DNA of 38,055 bases, taken from the NCBI GenBank assembly GCA_028279305.1, contig JANQOA010000399.1, forward strand, positions 1 to 38,055, given 5' to 3'. The notes beneath the pieces are model-generated. The model worked only from the letters and a program-made list of their open reading frames with translations, did no database searches and was not told the DNA's origin. How positions within the stretch are numbered: the first letter of the stretch is position 1; every line of letters starts with the position of its first letter. Shown one piece after another: positions 28,271 through 36,914 of the stretch. The DNA comes from Pseudomonadales bacterium. GTDB lineage: Bacteria; Pseudomonadota; Gammaproteobacteria; Pseudomonadales; Azotimanducaceae. A program made the position numbers and the translations under genes.

Positions 28271-28291
28271 ATTACCGAAAATGGCGGTAAT
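28271..28291. promoter_or_regulatory. Candidate operator between divergent alcohol and aldehyde dehydrogenase genes
   Basis: ATTACCG-N7-CGGTAAT is a perfect 7-bp inverted repeat with a 7-base spacer. It overlaps a second inverted repeat, GAAAAT-N7-ATTTTC (28277-28295). It sits 36 bases from one start codon and 24 from the other, where one regulator could control both genes. Confidence 0.55.
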
Positions 28292-28315
28292 TTTCCGATT
28301 TACAGGCAGGCAGAT

Positions 28316-29770
28316 ATGGCAGCAATACAGGATTCAGCAGCAGACGTCAGCAAGGCTGAAATGCAGGGCATTCTGGACAACCAGCGCCAGGCTTATCTGG
28401 CGGAAGGCGTGGTCAGCAATGCCACCCGCAGCGACCGCCTGGAGCGGGCTGTCAATGCAGTGAAAAAAAATGAACAGCGCCTGGTGGAGGCGTTAAGTGA
28501 AGATTTTGGCCACCGCAGCGCCCACCAGTCGCTGTTTACCGATATTGCGGCTTCCATCGGCCCGCTGCGTCATGCCCAGGCCAATCTGGCCCGCTGGCGC
28601 AAAGCGGAAAAACGCAAGGTGGGCCCGTTTCCGCTGAATCTGCTGGGGGCAAAAGCGCGGGTGGAATACCAGCCGCTGGGGGTGATCGGCGTGATCAGCC
28701 CGTGGAATTTCCCGGTTAACCTCACCTTTGCGCCGCTGGCGGGCATTCTGGCGGCCGGTAACCGCTGCATGATTAAACCCAGCGAGTATACGCCGGCGAC
28801 ATCCGCTGCCATGGCGGAGGCGCTGGCGGCGGAGTTTAACGTTGACGAAATTGCCGTGGTCACCGGCGGCCCGCAGACCGGCGCAGATTTCTCTGCCCTG
28901 GCGTTTGATCACCTGTTGTTCACCGGAGCAACCTCCATCGCCCGGCATGTGATGCGCGCGGCAGCGGAAAATCTGGTGCCGGTGACCCTGGAGCTGGGCG
29001 GCAAATCACCGGTAGTGGTGGGCCGCAGCGCAGATATGGACAAAACCGCGGACGCCATCATGGCAGGCAAAATGATGAACGCCGGGCAGATCTGCCTGGC
29101 GCCGGACTATGTATTTGTGCCCACCGAGCGCATGCGCGAGTTTGTTGAATCCAGCCGCAAGGCGGTGTCCAAAATGTTCCCCACGCTGCTGGATAATCCG
29201 GACTACACATCGGTGGTGAACGAACGTCATTACGAGCGCATCACCGGGTATGTGCGGGAAGCCAGAGACAGCGGCGCGGAGATTGTGGAGATTAATCCGG
29301 CTGAAGAGGACTTCCGCCAGCAGCCTCATCACAAAATTCCGCCGACCCTGATTATCGATCCCCCGGAAGACCTGGCGGTGATGCAGGATGAAATATTCGG
29401 CCCGGTGATGCCGGTGAAAAGTTACGATCAGGTTAATGACGGCATCGACTACATCAATGCCCATGCCCGGCCGCTGGGGTTGTATTATTTCGGCTCGGAC
29501 CAGGGTGAAGAGCAGCGGGTGCTCAGCCATACCACCTCGGGCGGGGTTACCGTGAATGACGTGGTCATGCATGTGGCCCAGGAAGATCTGCCGTTCGGCG
29601 GCGTGGGTCCGTCCGGGATGGGTTCGTACCATGGTTACGACGGCTTTAAGACGTTCAGCCATGCCAAGGCGGTATTCACCCAGAGCAAGGTCAACATCGC
29701 TGAACTGGCCGGCCTGCGTCCCCCTTACGGGGAAAAAATGCTGAAGGCGGTACGCCAGCAAATCAAATGA
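28316..29770 (+). CDS. Aldehyde dehydrogenase, coniferyl-aldehyde dehydrogenase type
   Basis: The 484-residue protein is a class 3-like aldehyde dehydrogenase. It shows PLGVIGVISPWNFPVNL, the FTGAT nucleotide-binding turn, catalytic glutamate in VTLELGGKSP and catalytic cysteine in NAGQICLAPDYV, and ends with PFGGVGPSGMGSYHG. This pattern is shared with coniferyl aldehyde dehydrogenases; real substrates may be other aromatic or long-chain aldehydes. The frame is open far upstream (to 27776), but that part is antisense to the alcohol dehydrogenase. ATG 28316 follows AGGCAGG and is the natural start. Its stop overlaps the next ATG by four bases (ATGA). Confidence 0.9.
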   Translation: MAAIQDSAADVSKAEMQGILDNQRQAYLAEGVVSNATRSDRLERAVNAVKKNEQRLVEALSEDFGHRSAHQSLFTDIAASIGPLRHAQANLARWRKAEKRKVGPFPLNLLGAKARVEYQPLGVIGVISPWNFPVNLTFAPLAGILAAGNRCMIKPSEYTPATSAAMAEALAAEFNVDEIAVVTGGPQTGADFSALAFDHLLFTGATSIARHVMRAAAENLVPVTLELGGKSPVVVGRSADMDKTADAIMAGKMMNAGQICLAPDYVFVPTERMREFVESSRKAVSKMFPTLLDNPDYTSVVNERHYERITGYVREARDSGAEIVEINPAEEDFRQQPHHKIPPTLIIDPPEDLAVMQDEIFGPVMPVKSYDQVNDGIDYINAHARPLGLYYFGSDQGEEQRVLSHTTSGGVTVNDVVMHVAQEDLPFGGVGPSGMGSYHGYDGFKTFSHAKAVFTQSKVNIAELAGLRPPYGEKMLKAVRQQIK

Positions 29771-30555
29771 TCAAGTCACCAGCGGTACAAGCGCTGGAAG
29801 ATCCGGGCGGTTTATTGCGGAGCTTCCAGCGGCACGGTTATGCCCACCTGCCCGGGGTTGTGGATGCGCACACCTGCGGGGAGTTACGCAGCTTCCTGCA
29901 GGGCTCGTTGCAGCCGCTGGTAGGTCCGGCGGAATATGAAGCAGATGTGGGCTATCCGGGTTCCCCGGCAGACCGGAACGCCGCCGGCGGTAACACCCCC
30001 AGGCGCCTGCTGCACGCGTATGCGCGCTCCCAGGGGTTGCGTAAACTGGCGGCCCATCCAACGGTAGCGGCGGTATTGAAAGTGCTGATGCAGGGCCAGG
30101 ACGTACTGTTGTCCCAATGCCACCACAACTGTGTCATGACCAAACATCCGGGCTACAGCAGCGCCACCCTGTGGCACCAGGATATCCGTTACTGGTCGTT
30201 TGATGCGCCGGAGCTGATTTCAGTGTGGTTTGCGTTGGACCGCGAACACCGCAAAAACGGCGCGCTGCGGGTGATTCCGGGCACCCAGAACCTGGAGTTG
30301 GACCGCGGCCGGCTGGACCGGGATCTGTTCCTGCGGCCGGAACTGGATGCCAACCGGGATCTGATCCACCAGGCGGTTACCGTTGAGCTGGAGCCCGGCG
30401 ACGTACTGTTTTTTCACTGCCGCCTGTTTCATGCCGCGGGTAAAAACCTGTCGCAGCAGGTGAAATTGTCACCGGTGTTTACCTACCACGGCGGTGACAA
30501 TCAGCCCATCCCCGGCACCCGCTCAGCCGGGTTGCCCAGCATACCGGTGGCTTGA
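29767..30555 (+). CDS. Phytanoyl-CoA dioxygenase (PhyH) family protein
   Basis: The 262-residue protein has the 2-oxoglutarate/Fe(II) oxygenase core: iron ligands H137 and D139 (LWHQDIRYW) and H222 (RLFHAAGKN), with the AALRVIPGTQN-type strand typical of PhyH proteins. In human phytanoyl-CoA hydroxylase the 2-oxoglutarate-binding arginine lies 11 residues after the distal histidine; here that position is K233. It probably hydroxylates a lipid-like or small carboxylate substrate. Its ATG overlaps the stop of the aldehyde dehydrogenase, so the two enzymes are coupled and may act in one oxidative pathway. Confidence 0.85.
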   Translation: MIKSPAVQALEDPGGLLRSFQRHGYAHLPGVVDAHTCGELRSFLQGSLQPLVGPAEYEADVGYPGSPADRNAAGGNTPRRLLHAYARSQGLRKLAAHPTVAAVLKVLMQGQDVLLSQCHHNCVMTKHPGYSSATLWHQDIRYWSFDAPELISVWFALDREHRKNGALRVIPGTQNLELDRGRLDRDLFLRPELDANRDLIHQAVTVELEPGDVLFFHCRLFHAAGKNLSQQVKLSPVFTYHGGDNQPIPGTRSAGLPSIPVA

Positions 30556-30565
30556 GGGAGTACGC

Positions 30566-31183
30566 GTGTCCGCTGACAGCAAGCAGCCGGGAGAAGATGA
30601 AGCTGGCTTGTTCTCTGCCGCCATGGAGGACGTTGCACCCATTGCCAAGGGCCGCCGGCAGATGCGGCAGAATCAGCATGAGGTGACTCAGACCCACCTG
30701 CAGCGGCGCGACGCGGCGCTGGGGCTCAACGAAGGTAAAGAAGATCCTAATTTCCTGACCTTGGGGGAAGTTCCCGGGGTGGCGCCGCTGGAATATCTGG
30801 AGTGGAAAAAGGACGGCGTGCAGCGCGCCGTGTTCGATAAGTTGCGGCGCGGCGGTTACGGCGTTGAGGAACATCTGGACCTGCACCGCAAGACGGTTAA
30901 AGAGGCGCGTGAACTGGTTTACGTGTTTATCCGCCGCAGCATGGCCCGGGGCTTACGCAGCCTGCTGATTTCTCCTGGCAAAGGCACCTTCAGCGAAACT
31001 CCCGGACGCCTGAAAAGTTATGTGGCCGCCTGGCTGCAGCAGCATCCGGAAGTGATCGCCTATTGTTCCGCCCAGCGCCAGCATGGCGGCGTAGGCGCGG
31101 TATACGTGCTGATCCGCAAGTCCGACAGCAGCCGTGAGCTGAACCGGGAACAGCACGGTTTTAAGAGCGACTATTCAGACTGA
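30566..31183 (+). CDS. smrA: Smr-domain protein, SmrA-like endonuclease
   Basis: The 205-residue protein has an N-terminal charged region (about 1-100, with the family's PLEYLEWKKDGVQ motif) and a C-terminal Smr domain: LDLHRKTVKEARELV, LISPGKG and HGGVGAVYVLI. SmrA-type proteins are putative nucleases, related to MutS2/SmrB, which cleaves mRNA at collided ribosomes; SmrA's target is not settled. GTG 30566 has GAGGGAG five bases ahead and is preferred over open frame reaching back into the dioxygenase gene. It starts ten bases after the PhyH stop and meets the lipoprotein gene tail-to-tail with two bases between stops. Confidence 0.88.
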   Translation: MSADSKQPGEDEAGLFSAAMEDVAPIAKGRRQMRQNQHEVTQTHLQRRDAALGLNEGKEDPNFLTLGEVPGVAPLEYLEWKKDGVQRAVFDKLRRGGYGVEEHLDLHRKTVKEARELVYVFIRRSMARGLRSLLISPGKGTFSETPGRLKSYVAAWLQQHPEVIAYCSAQRQHGGVGAVYVLIRKSDSSRELNREQHGFKSDYSD

Positions 31184-31185
31184 GT

Positions 31186-31491
31186 TCAGCCGCAGCGGTA
31201 GGCGCGAAAACTCTGCGCGCCGTTCTGCGCTTCACCGATGGGCACAATGGCGTTGGCACCCAGGTCCGCAGCCTGGTTGCGCGCCAGTACGATAAGCTCT
31301 TCGCGGACTTTTGCTGAACCCCGGTTAACCACTACCCGGGAGCGGGTGGTGGCGGACACCACCCCCACGCTTTCGCAGTTCACCACATCCGCGGGGGCCG
31401 CCTGGGCCACGCCGTTACCGCCTTCGGAAAGCTGCACAAAGCTGCAGCCGCTGAGAGCAAGTGTCAGTATGGAGAGTTTAGTTCTGATCAT
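31186..31491 (-). CDS. DUF4156 family lipoprotein
   Basis: The 101-residue protein starts with a lipoprotein signal whose lipobox is LALSGC (C16). The mature part has CESVGVVSATTRSRV, the AADLGANAIVPIGE motif and a C-terminal AYRCG, which match DUF4156 lipoproteins of Gammaproteobacteria. The two cysteines may form a disulfide. Function unknown; exposure at the outer membrane or inner membrane cannot be decided. ATG follows AGGAGCGCAAC, a good ribosome site. Confidence 0.85.
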   Translation of the reverse strand: MIRTKLSILTLALSGCSFVQLSEGGNGVAQAAPADVVNCESVGVVSATTRSRVVVNRGSAKVREELIVLARNQAADLGANAIVPIGEAQNGAQSFRAYRCG

Positions 31492-31541
31492 GTTGCGCTC
31501 CTGTTCGCTCGATCGTTACCGCCGCACCCGGGTACAACCGG

Positions 31542-32630
31542 TTATATTCTGCCTTTGCCGAGTTCCAGAATACCCCGGCCGATATTCAGGCGCAGCACGT
31601 CGCTGGCGCCTTCCGCCAGCCGCCATGCCCGTACCTTACGGTACAAGGCCGCCAGTGGATGGGTATCCACCAGGGCACCGCCGCCCACCAATTGAATAGC
31701 AGTGTCCACCATCCTGCCCACCGCTTCGGTGGCAAATACTTTGCAGGCCATCGCCTCGTTGACAATATTCTCGCCGCTGTCAGCCAGGCGCGCGGTGCGG
31801 TACAGCATACTGCGGGCGGCATAAGCCTGGATGCGCTGTTCCGCGTAGTGCCAACGCACCACGTCTTTGTTGCCGCGCGGTTCGCCGCTGCGGTCCGCGG
31901 CGCTCAGGTGGTTGTACAGAAAGTCCAGAACCCACAGCATGTAGCCGCTGGCCTGGGCGGCAAACAGCAGCCGGGTGTCTCCGATCTGGCGCATGGCCCG
32001 GGGCAGGCCCTTGCCGGCTTCACCGATGATATGGCTGCGCGGCACCTGCACATTGGTGAAGGTAAAAGCGGCGTGGTGGGAGCCATCCAGCGAGGCAAAC
32101 TTCTGCTCCAGCTTGACCCCGGGCAAATTTGTGTCAACCACCACCATGGACGGGCCCAGATCCTCTATGTGTACCAGGGTGTTGATAAAGTCGGCGTCAG
32201 CGCCGCCGGTAACATAGTTTTTCTGGCCGTTGATGATCAGCGTGCCGTTGTCCACCGCCGCGGAGGTAGGCTGGGCGGCGTTGTCCGGTTCGGTAAAACC
32301 GAAACTGCCGCGCTTCTCGCCGGCCATCAGCGGTTGCAGATGACTGCTGCGCAGCGGTTCGTCCACGCCCCCCAGCACCCCGGGGCTGGGCCCGAATACG
32401 GTTTCCAGGAACGGCGGGTTGTAGCGGCTCAGGGTTTCGCGGGCCACGGTGAGCGCCAGCGGGCTGGCCTGAGTACCGCCGAAATCCCGCGGTTGAGTCA
32501 TGTAAAACAGCCCTTCATCCTTGGCCGCCTGACGAACCTCCGCGGCGCTGCCGGCCTGCCGCAGCCGGCCGGCAAAGGCTTCGCAACGCGCCCTCAGCGC
32601 TTGCAGGTCGGGACTGATGGATTCCGGCAA
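31542..32630 (-). CDS. Acyl-CoA dehydrogenase family protein
   Basis: The 362-residue flavoprotein shows the acyl-CoA dehydrogenase pattern: GFTEPDNAAQPTSA (flavin/substrate loop), INGQKNYVTGGADADF, the helical C-terminal half with YAARSMLYRTARL and LVGGGALVDTHPLAALYRKVRA, and the catalytic glutamate in RLAEGASDVLRLNI. It is slightly shorter than typical members (about 380). It probably oxidises an acyl-CoA to an enoyl-CoA, with electrons passed to ETF. TTG 32630 is well supported by AAGGAGG five bases upstream. It lies ten bases after the small membrane protein gene. Confidence 0.87.
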   Translation of the reverse strand: MPESISPDLQALRARCEAFAGRLRQAGSAAEVRQAAKDEGLFYMTQPRDFGGTQASPLALTVARETLSRYNPPFLETVFGPSPGVLGGVDEPLRSSHLQPLMAGEKRGSFGFTEPDNAAQPTSAAVDNGTLIINGQKNYVTGGADADFINTLVHIEDLGPSMVVVDTNLPGVKLEQKFASLDGSHHAAFTFTNVQVPRSHIIGEAGKGLPRAMRQIGDTRLLFAAQASGYMLWVLDFLYNHLSAADRSGEPRGNKDVVRWHYAEQRIQAYAARSMLYRTARLADSGENIVNEAMACKVFATEAVGRMVDTAIQLVGGGALVDTHPLAALYRKVRAWRLAEGASDVLRLNIGRGILELGKGRI

Positions 32631-32640
32631 AGCAGCCTCC

Positions 32641-33012
32641 TTACATGTTGGGCGCGATGGTCAGCACCACAATCAGCAGCATGGCCAGTACCATGACCAT
32701 AAAAGCGTACAGCAGCCAGCTTTCACGCTGGGCGTATTTGTTCAGCAGCGCTTCGGTTTCTTCCGGGGTGCGCGTGGATGCGCTGGTGGTGATGCGGTAA
32801 CGGGTAATGCCGTCGCGCTTGGGAAGTTTGACAAACAATTCCGGCGTTGAATCCAGCCGGTTTGCCACCTCTGCGAACCCCATGCCCGTGCGCCGTGCAA
32901 TCTGCGTCGGGTGCAGGGCCACATTGCCTTCATCAAGAAAGCAGAAATAGATATCGAGAATTCTGCGTACCTTGCCGCGGAAACGAAAGTTGAATGGGAT
33001 AATGCCAAACAT
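32641..33012 (-). CDS. Small tail-anchored membrane protein of unknown function
   Basis: The 123-residue protein has a soluble N-terminal domain with a winged-helix-like look (ILDIYFCFLDEGNVALHPTQIARRTGM, then EVANRLDSTPELFVKLPKRDGITRYRI) and one strongly hydrophobic C-terminal helix (LLYAFMVMVLAMLLIVVLTIAP). This suggests a tail-anchored protein with a possible DNA- or protein-binding head. I recognise no family. ATG 33012 has no clear ribosome site. It lies 46 bases after cmoB and ten before the acyl-CoA dehydrogenase, in the same direction. Confidence 0.65.
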   Translation of the reverse strand: MFGIIPFNFRFRGKVRRILDIYFCFLDEGNVALHPTQIARRTGMGFAEVANRLDSTPELFVKLPKRDGITRYRITTSASTRTPEETEALLNKYAQRESWLLYAFMVMVLAMLLIVVLTIAPNM

Positions 33013-33058
33013 GGGGCTAAGTTAACCCGCGGCCGGCTGTTTAGCAAAACTGCGGGAT

Positions 33059-33988
33059 TTAAGCTGTGACAGGCCGCTGCGCGGTCACCACCGCCCTGAC
33101 CGGCGCCGGATACCCTTCCACGGTGAGTTGCGGGTTGTCCGGATCCAGGGCCTGTTGCAGGGATTCAAAATGCATCCAGCCGGTGCTGCGTTGTTCCTGC
33201 ACCGTGGTGGCGGAGGTATCCAGCAGCCGGCAGGCGGTAAACCCCGCTGCCTGCAGCCAGCTCAGCAGCTGCCCGGGGCTGGGCAGCAGCCAGACATTGC
33301 GCATGCGCGCGTAGCGGCCCCGGGGCTGCAGGTTGCCGTCCAGGCTGACAATGGATTCCAGCACCACGCGGCCGCCGGGGCGGGTCAGCTCAAAAAGCTG
33401 CTGCACATGGGCAAAAGGATCACGCCGGTGGTAGATCACACCCATGCTGAATACACAATCAAACCGGCAGGTGGCCGGCACCTCTTCGACCTTGAGCGGC
33501 AGCACCCAGTTGCGGTGGTCCTGCATATAGAACTGCACTGCCTGGTGTTGCATGCAGAACAGCAGGGTGGGGTCGATGCCGATTACTTCCGCGGCGCCCA
33601 TCTGCAGCATGCGCCAGCCGAAATAGCCGTTGCCGCAACCGATATCCAGCACCCGTGCGTCCCGCAGTTGCAGGTGGGGCTGCAGGCGCGCCCATTTCCA
33701 GTCGGACCGCCACTCGGTATCAATGTGGACCGGTCCGATTCTGAACGGACCCTTGCGCCAGGGGTGCAGTTCCTTCAAAGCGGCGCTGAGCGGGGCTGCA
33801 TCCACGCTGCCGCTGACGCTGACGGTGTCGCCGTAATCGGTGCGCTGCACCTGTATCTCCGGCAGCGCAGCCAGCGCCGCGCGCCAGCGCTCATAGTCGC
33901 CGTGGTGGTTTTTGTTATAGCGCTGCGCCTGCAGTTGCAGCGGCCAGCCGGGTAAGGCTTCCGGCATCCGGCTGATGAAATCTGTCAT
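33059..33988 (-). CDS. cmoB: tRNA U34 carboxymethyltransferase CmoB
   Basis: The 309-residue protein is a near full-length CmoB (E. coli 323). Recognisable blocks are ELHPWRKGPFRIGPVHIDTEWRSDWKW, the SAM-site VLDIGCGNGYFGWRM, IGIDPTLLFCMQ and FSMGVIYHRRDPF. CmoB transfers the carboxymethyl group of carboxy-SAM, made by CmoA, to 5-hydroxyuridine at the wobble base, giving uridine-5-oxyacetic acid in certain tRNAs and extended codon reading. cmoA lies directly upstream, 34 bases away. Confidence 0.95.
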   Translation of the reverse strand: MTDFISRMPEALPGWPLQLQAQRYNKNHHGDYERWRAALAALPEIQVQRTDYGDTVSVSGSVDAAPLSAALKELHPWRKGPFRIGPVHIDTEWRSDWKWARLQPHLQLRDARVLDIGCGNGYFGWRMLQMGAAEVIGIDPTLLFCMQHQAVQFYMQDHRNWVLPLKVEEVPATCRFDCVFSMGVIYHRRDPFAHVQQLFELTRPGGRVVLESIVSLDGNLQPRGRYARMRNVWLLPSPGQLLSWLQAAGFTACRLLDTSATTVQEQRSTGWMHFESLQQALDPDNPQLTVEGYPAPVRAVVTAQRPVTA

Positions 33989-34022
33989 GCTGTCATGGCG
34001 TTAATCAGGGTGCTGTTGCCGG

Positions 34023-34733
34023 TCAGGGTGCAGCCATAAAAGAAGCCCAGTTCATGCAGCGGTACCATTGCTGCACGCGGCTGAAGCCGGCCCGCTGCAG
34101 GCGCTGTTCATGCGCGCTTTCCGAATCGATGCGCATGACGTTTTCCAGCGCTGTGCGTTTCTGGCTGACTTCCAGCGCGGAGTAGCCGTTAGCCTGCTTC
34201 CAGGCTTCATGGGTGGCAACGTAAAATCCATGTAACTCACTGTGTTCGTGGCTGACTTTTTCCGATACCAGCAGCAGCCCTTCGGGATGCATCTGCTGAC
34301 GGATCCGGGTCAGCAGGGGCAGCCGTTGTGCGGGCTCGATAAACTGCAGGACCAGGTTCAGGACAACCACGCTGGCGCCATTCACATCGGTATCACACAC
34401 ATCCTGCATGAGGAACGAGGCGCGGCTGTCCGCAACGCCGCGGCGGGCGCCTTCGATCATCGCCGCGGAATTGTCCACGCCGACCACCCGGATGCCGGGG
34501 TTGGGGTTCTGCTGCAGGATGGCCAGGCTGGTGGCGCCCAGCGAGCAACCCAGATCATACGCCAGCCCCTGTTCCTGCAGGTGGCGGGCGGCCATCAGGC
34601 CGGTTATGGGCACCATGGTTTCGTAGCCCGGCACCGAGCGGCGGATCATATCCGGAAAGACATCTGCCACCTGCTGGTCGAAGGCGAAGTCGACGATGTG
34701 GGGCCTGGCTTGGCTATAAACGCGGTCGCGCAT
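34023..34733 (-). CDS. cmoA: Carboxy-SAM synthase CmoA
   Basis: The 236-residue protein has the CmoA hallmark FDQQVADVFPDMIRRSVPGYETM, the SAM-binding YDLGCSLGATSLAI, VVGVDNSAAMI and VVLNLVLQFIEP. CmoA makes carboxy-S-adenosylmethionine from SAM and prephenate, the cofactor for CmoB. The frame is open up to 34976, but this part overlaps ppk antisense; ATG 34733 with GGAGG nine bases upstream fits the family length. It forms an operon with cmoB and diverges from ppk, with 70 bases between. Confidence 0.94.
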   Translation of the reverse strand: MRDRVYSQARPHIVDFAFDQQVADVFPDMIRRSVPGYETMVPITGLMAARHLQEQGLAYDLGCSLGATSLAILQQNPNPGIRVVGVDNSAAMIEGARRGVADSRASFLMQDVCDTDVNGASVVVLNLVLQFIEPAQRLPLLTRIRQQMHPEGLLLVSEKVSHEHSELHGFYVATHEAWKQANGYSALEVSQKRTALENVMRIDSESAHEQRLQRAGFSRVQQWYRCMNWASFMAAP

Positions 34734-34803
34734 GGGGCGCAGCCTCCAATTCATGCATTTGTAACATTTCTCTGCGAGCCTCGAACGGCGCAGTACAGGG
34801 GCC

Positions 34804-36906
34804 ATGCTAACATTGAAAAATAATAATCCGGAGACCGCTGAGTTCATGGATGCGCTTGCCAGCCCCGACCTGTATATCAACCGCGAGTTATCGCAGCTTG
34901 AGTTTATGCGGCGGGTTATTGCCCAGGCGCAGGACGAAACAATTCCGGTTCTGGAGCGCCTGCGGTTTGTGTGCATAGCCAGTTCGGTACTCGACGAGTT
35001 TTTTGAGATCCGGGTTGCCGGGCTGCGGCAGCAGGAAGCTTACGGCAGCGTGCAACGCGGGCCGGATAACCTCTCACCCTCGGATCAGCTCGGCCAGATA
35101 GAACCGCTGGCCAAAGAACTGGTGGAAGAACAGTACCGGATTCTGAACAAGGTGCTGTTGCCGAAACTGGATAAGCAGGGCATACGCCTGTTGACCCCGG
35201 AGCAGTGGAACAACAAGCAGGCCGCATGGCTGAAGAGTTTTTTCAAGAAAGAACTGGCCCCGATCATCAGCCCGGTAGGGCTGGACCCGGCGCACCCCTT
35301 CCCTGAACCGTTAAACAAGAGCCTGGCCTTTATTGTCACCCTGGACGGCAAAGATGCGTTTGGCCGCAGCAGCGGCAAGGCCATCGTGCAGGCGCCGCGG
35401 GCGTTGCCGCGGCTGGTGCGGCTGCCGGAATCAGCAGCCACCGGAGAAAACGAATTTGTTCTGCTGTCCAGCATTATGTCCGCCCACATCTCGGAATTTT
35501 TCCCCGGAATGAATGCCACCGGGTGTTATCAGTTCCGGGTCACCCGCAACAGTGATCTGTTTGTTGATGAGGAGGAGGTGGACGACCTGCTGCGCGCCCT
35601 GGAGGGGGAATTATCCTCACGTCGCTATGGCGACGCGGTGCGGCTGGAGGTGGCGGACGACTGTCCTGAAGATCTGGCCGGGTTTCTGGCTGCGCAATTC
35701 CGCCTCAGCCGCGATCAGGTGTACCGTTGTGACGGTCCGGTGAACCTCATGCGCCTGGCCGCCATTGTTGATCTGGTGGAAAGGCCGGACTTGAAATATC
35801 CGGGATTTACGCCGGCTATCTCCCCCCAGTTCCGGGAAAAGGAAAACTTGTTTGAGGCCATCAAATCCGGCGATGTGCTGTTGCATCACCCGTTTGAGTC
35901 CTTTGCCCCCTTTGTCGACTTTTTGCGCCAGTCCGCGCGGGATCCGAATGTACTGGCTATCCGCCAGACCCTGTACCGCACGGGCACCGACTCCGCGGTG
36001 GTGGAAGCGCTGGTGGACGCAGCCCAGGCCGGTAAAGAGGTGCTGGTGGTGATTGAACTGCGGGCGCGCTTTGACGAGGCCGCCAACATTGAGCTGGCCA
36101 CCAAACTGCAATCCGTTGGCGCCCAGGTGGTATACGGGGTGGTGGGTCTGAAAACCCATGCCAAAATGTGTATGGTCATCCGCCGCGAAGGCAGATCCCT
36201 CAACCGCTACATTCATCTGGGCACCGGCAACTACCATATCCGCACCGCGCGCCTGTATACAGACTACGGATTGTTCTCCTGCGACCGGGAGCTGGGTGAA
36301 GATGTGCAGAAGGTATTCCAGCAGCTCACCGTGATGGGTAAAGCCGGCAAGTTGAAAAAAATTCTGCAGGCGCCGTTTACCCTGCATTCAACCATGCTGG
36401 AGCTGATCGAGGCAGAGGCCAACCGCGCGCGCAAGGGTAAGCCGGCGGGTATTTACGCCAAGATGAACTCGCTGATAGAGCCGCAGATCATTCAGGCCCT
36501 GTATGCCGCTTCCCAGGCCGGGGTGAAAATCCACCTGATCGTGCGCGGCATCTGTGCGCTGCGGCCCAAGGTAAAAGGCGTGTCGGAGAACATCAGCGTG
36601 CGCTCTATCGTCGGCCGCTTTCTCGAGCATACGCGGGTCTTCTGTTTTGAAAACGGCGGCGACCGCAAAGTGTATCTGTCCAGCGCGGATTGGATGGGAC
36701 GCAATTTCTTCTCCAGGGTGGAAACCTGTTTTCCCATCGAGGACGCCAAATTGAGGCGCCGGGTGTTCAGCGAAACCATCGACTGTTATCTGGACGACAA
36801 CGCGCAGAGCTGGGAGTTGAACGCGGACGGCAGTTATACCCAGCGTAAATACAAACAGAAACGCCGCGCGGCCCAGGAAGAGCTGCTGCACCGCCTGTGT
36901 AGCTGA
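34804..36906 (+). CDS. ppk: Polyphosphate kinase 1
   Basis: The 700-residue protein has the PPK1 layout: N-terminal domain with YINRELSQLEFMRRVI and SVLDEFFEIRVAGL, head domain, and two C-terminal PLD-like catalytic domains. Catalytic histidines are visible in LKTHAKM (H452) and YIHLGTGNYH (H471). PPK1 reversibly polymerises the gamma phosphate of ATP into inorganic polyphosphate, used in stress survival and phosphate storage. ATG 34804 is near AGGGG; ATG 34846 is a possible alternative, removing 14 residues. It is convergent with a ppx-type gene, with eight bases between stops. Confidence 0.95.
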   Translation: MLTLKNNNPETAEFMDALASPDLYINRELSQLEFMRRVIAQAQDETIPVLERLRFVCIASSVLDEFFEIRVAGLRQQEAYGSVQRGPDNLSPSDQLGQIEPLAKELVEEQYRILNKVLLPKLDKQGIRLLTPEQWNNKQAAWLKSFFKKELAPIISPVGLDPAHPFPEPLNKSLAFIVTLDGKDAFGRSSGKAIVQAPRALPRLVRLPESAATGENEFVLLSSIMSAHISEFFPGMNATGCYQFRVTRNSDLFVDEEEVDDLLRALEGELSSRRYGDAVRLEVADDCPEDLAGFLAAQFRLSRDQVYRCDGPVNLMRLAAIVDLVERPDLKYPGFTPAISPQFREKENLFEAIKSGDVLLHHPFESFAPFVDFLRQSARDPNVLAIRQTLYRTGTDSAVVEALVDAAQAGKEVLVVIELRARFDEAANIELATKLQSVGAQVVYGVVGLKTHAKMCMVIRREGRSLNRYIHLGTGNYHIRTARLYTDYGLFSCDRELGEDVQKVFQQLTVMGKAGKLKKILQAPFTLHSTMLELIEAEANRARKGKPAGIYAKMNSLIEPQIIQALYAASQAGVKIHLIVRGICALRPKVKGVSENISVRSIVGRFLEHTRVFCFENGGDRKVYLSSADWMGRNFFSRVETCFPIEDAKLRRRVFSETIDCYLDDNAQSWELNADGSYTQRKYKQKRRAAQEELLHRLCS

Positions 36907-36914
36907 TGCTGTGC

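Noticed and set aside
27776-28315. Long upstream extension of the aldehyde dehydrogenase reading frame
   Set aside because: It is antisense to the alcohol dehydrogenase gene, crosses the operator region, and adds about 180 residues absent from the family; ATG 28316 has its own ribosome site.
34741-34803. Pho box upstream of ppk
   Set aside because: TGTTACAAAT on the minus strand matches half of a Pho box, but no second half-site follows at the right spacing.
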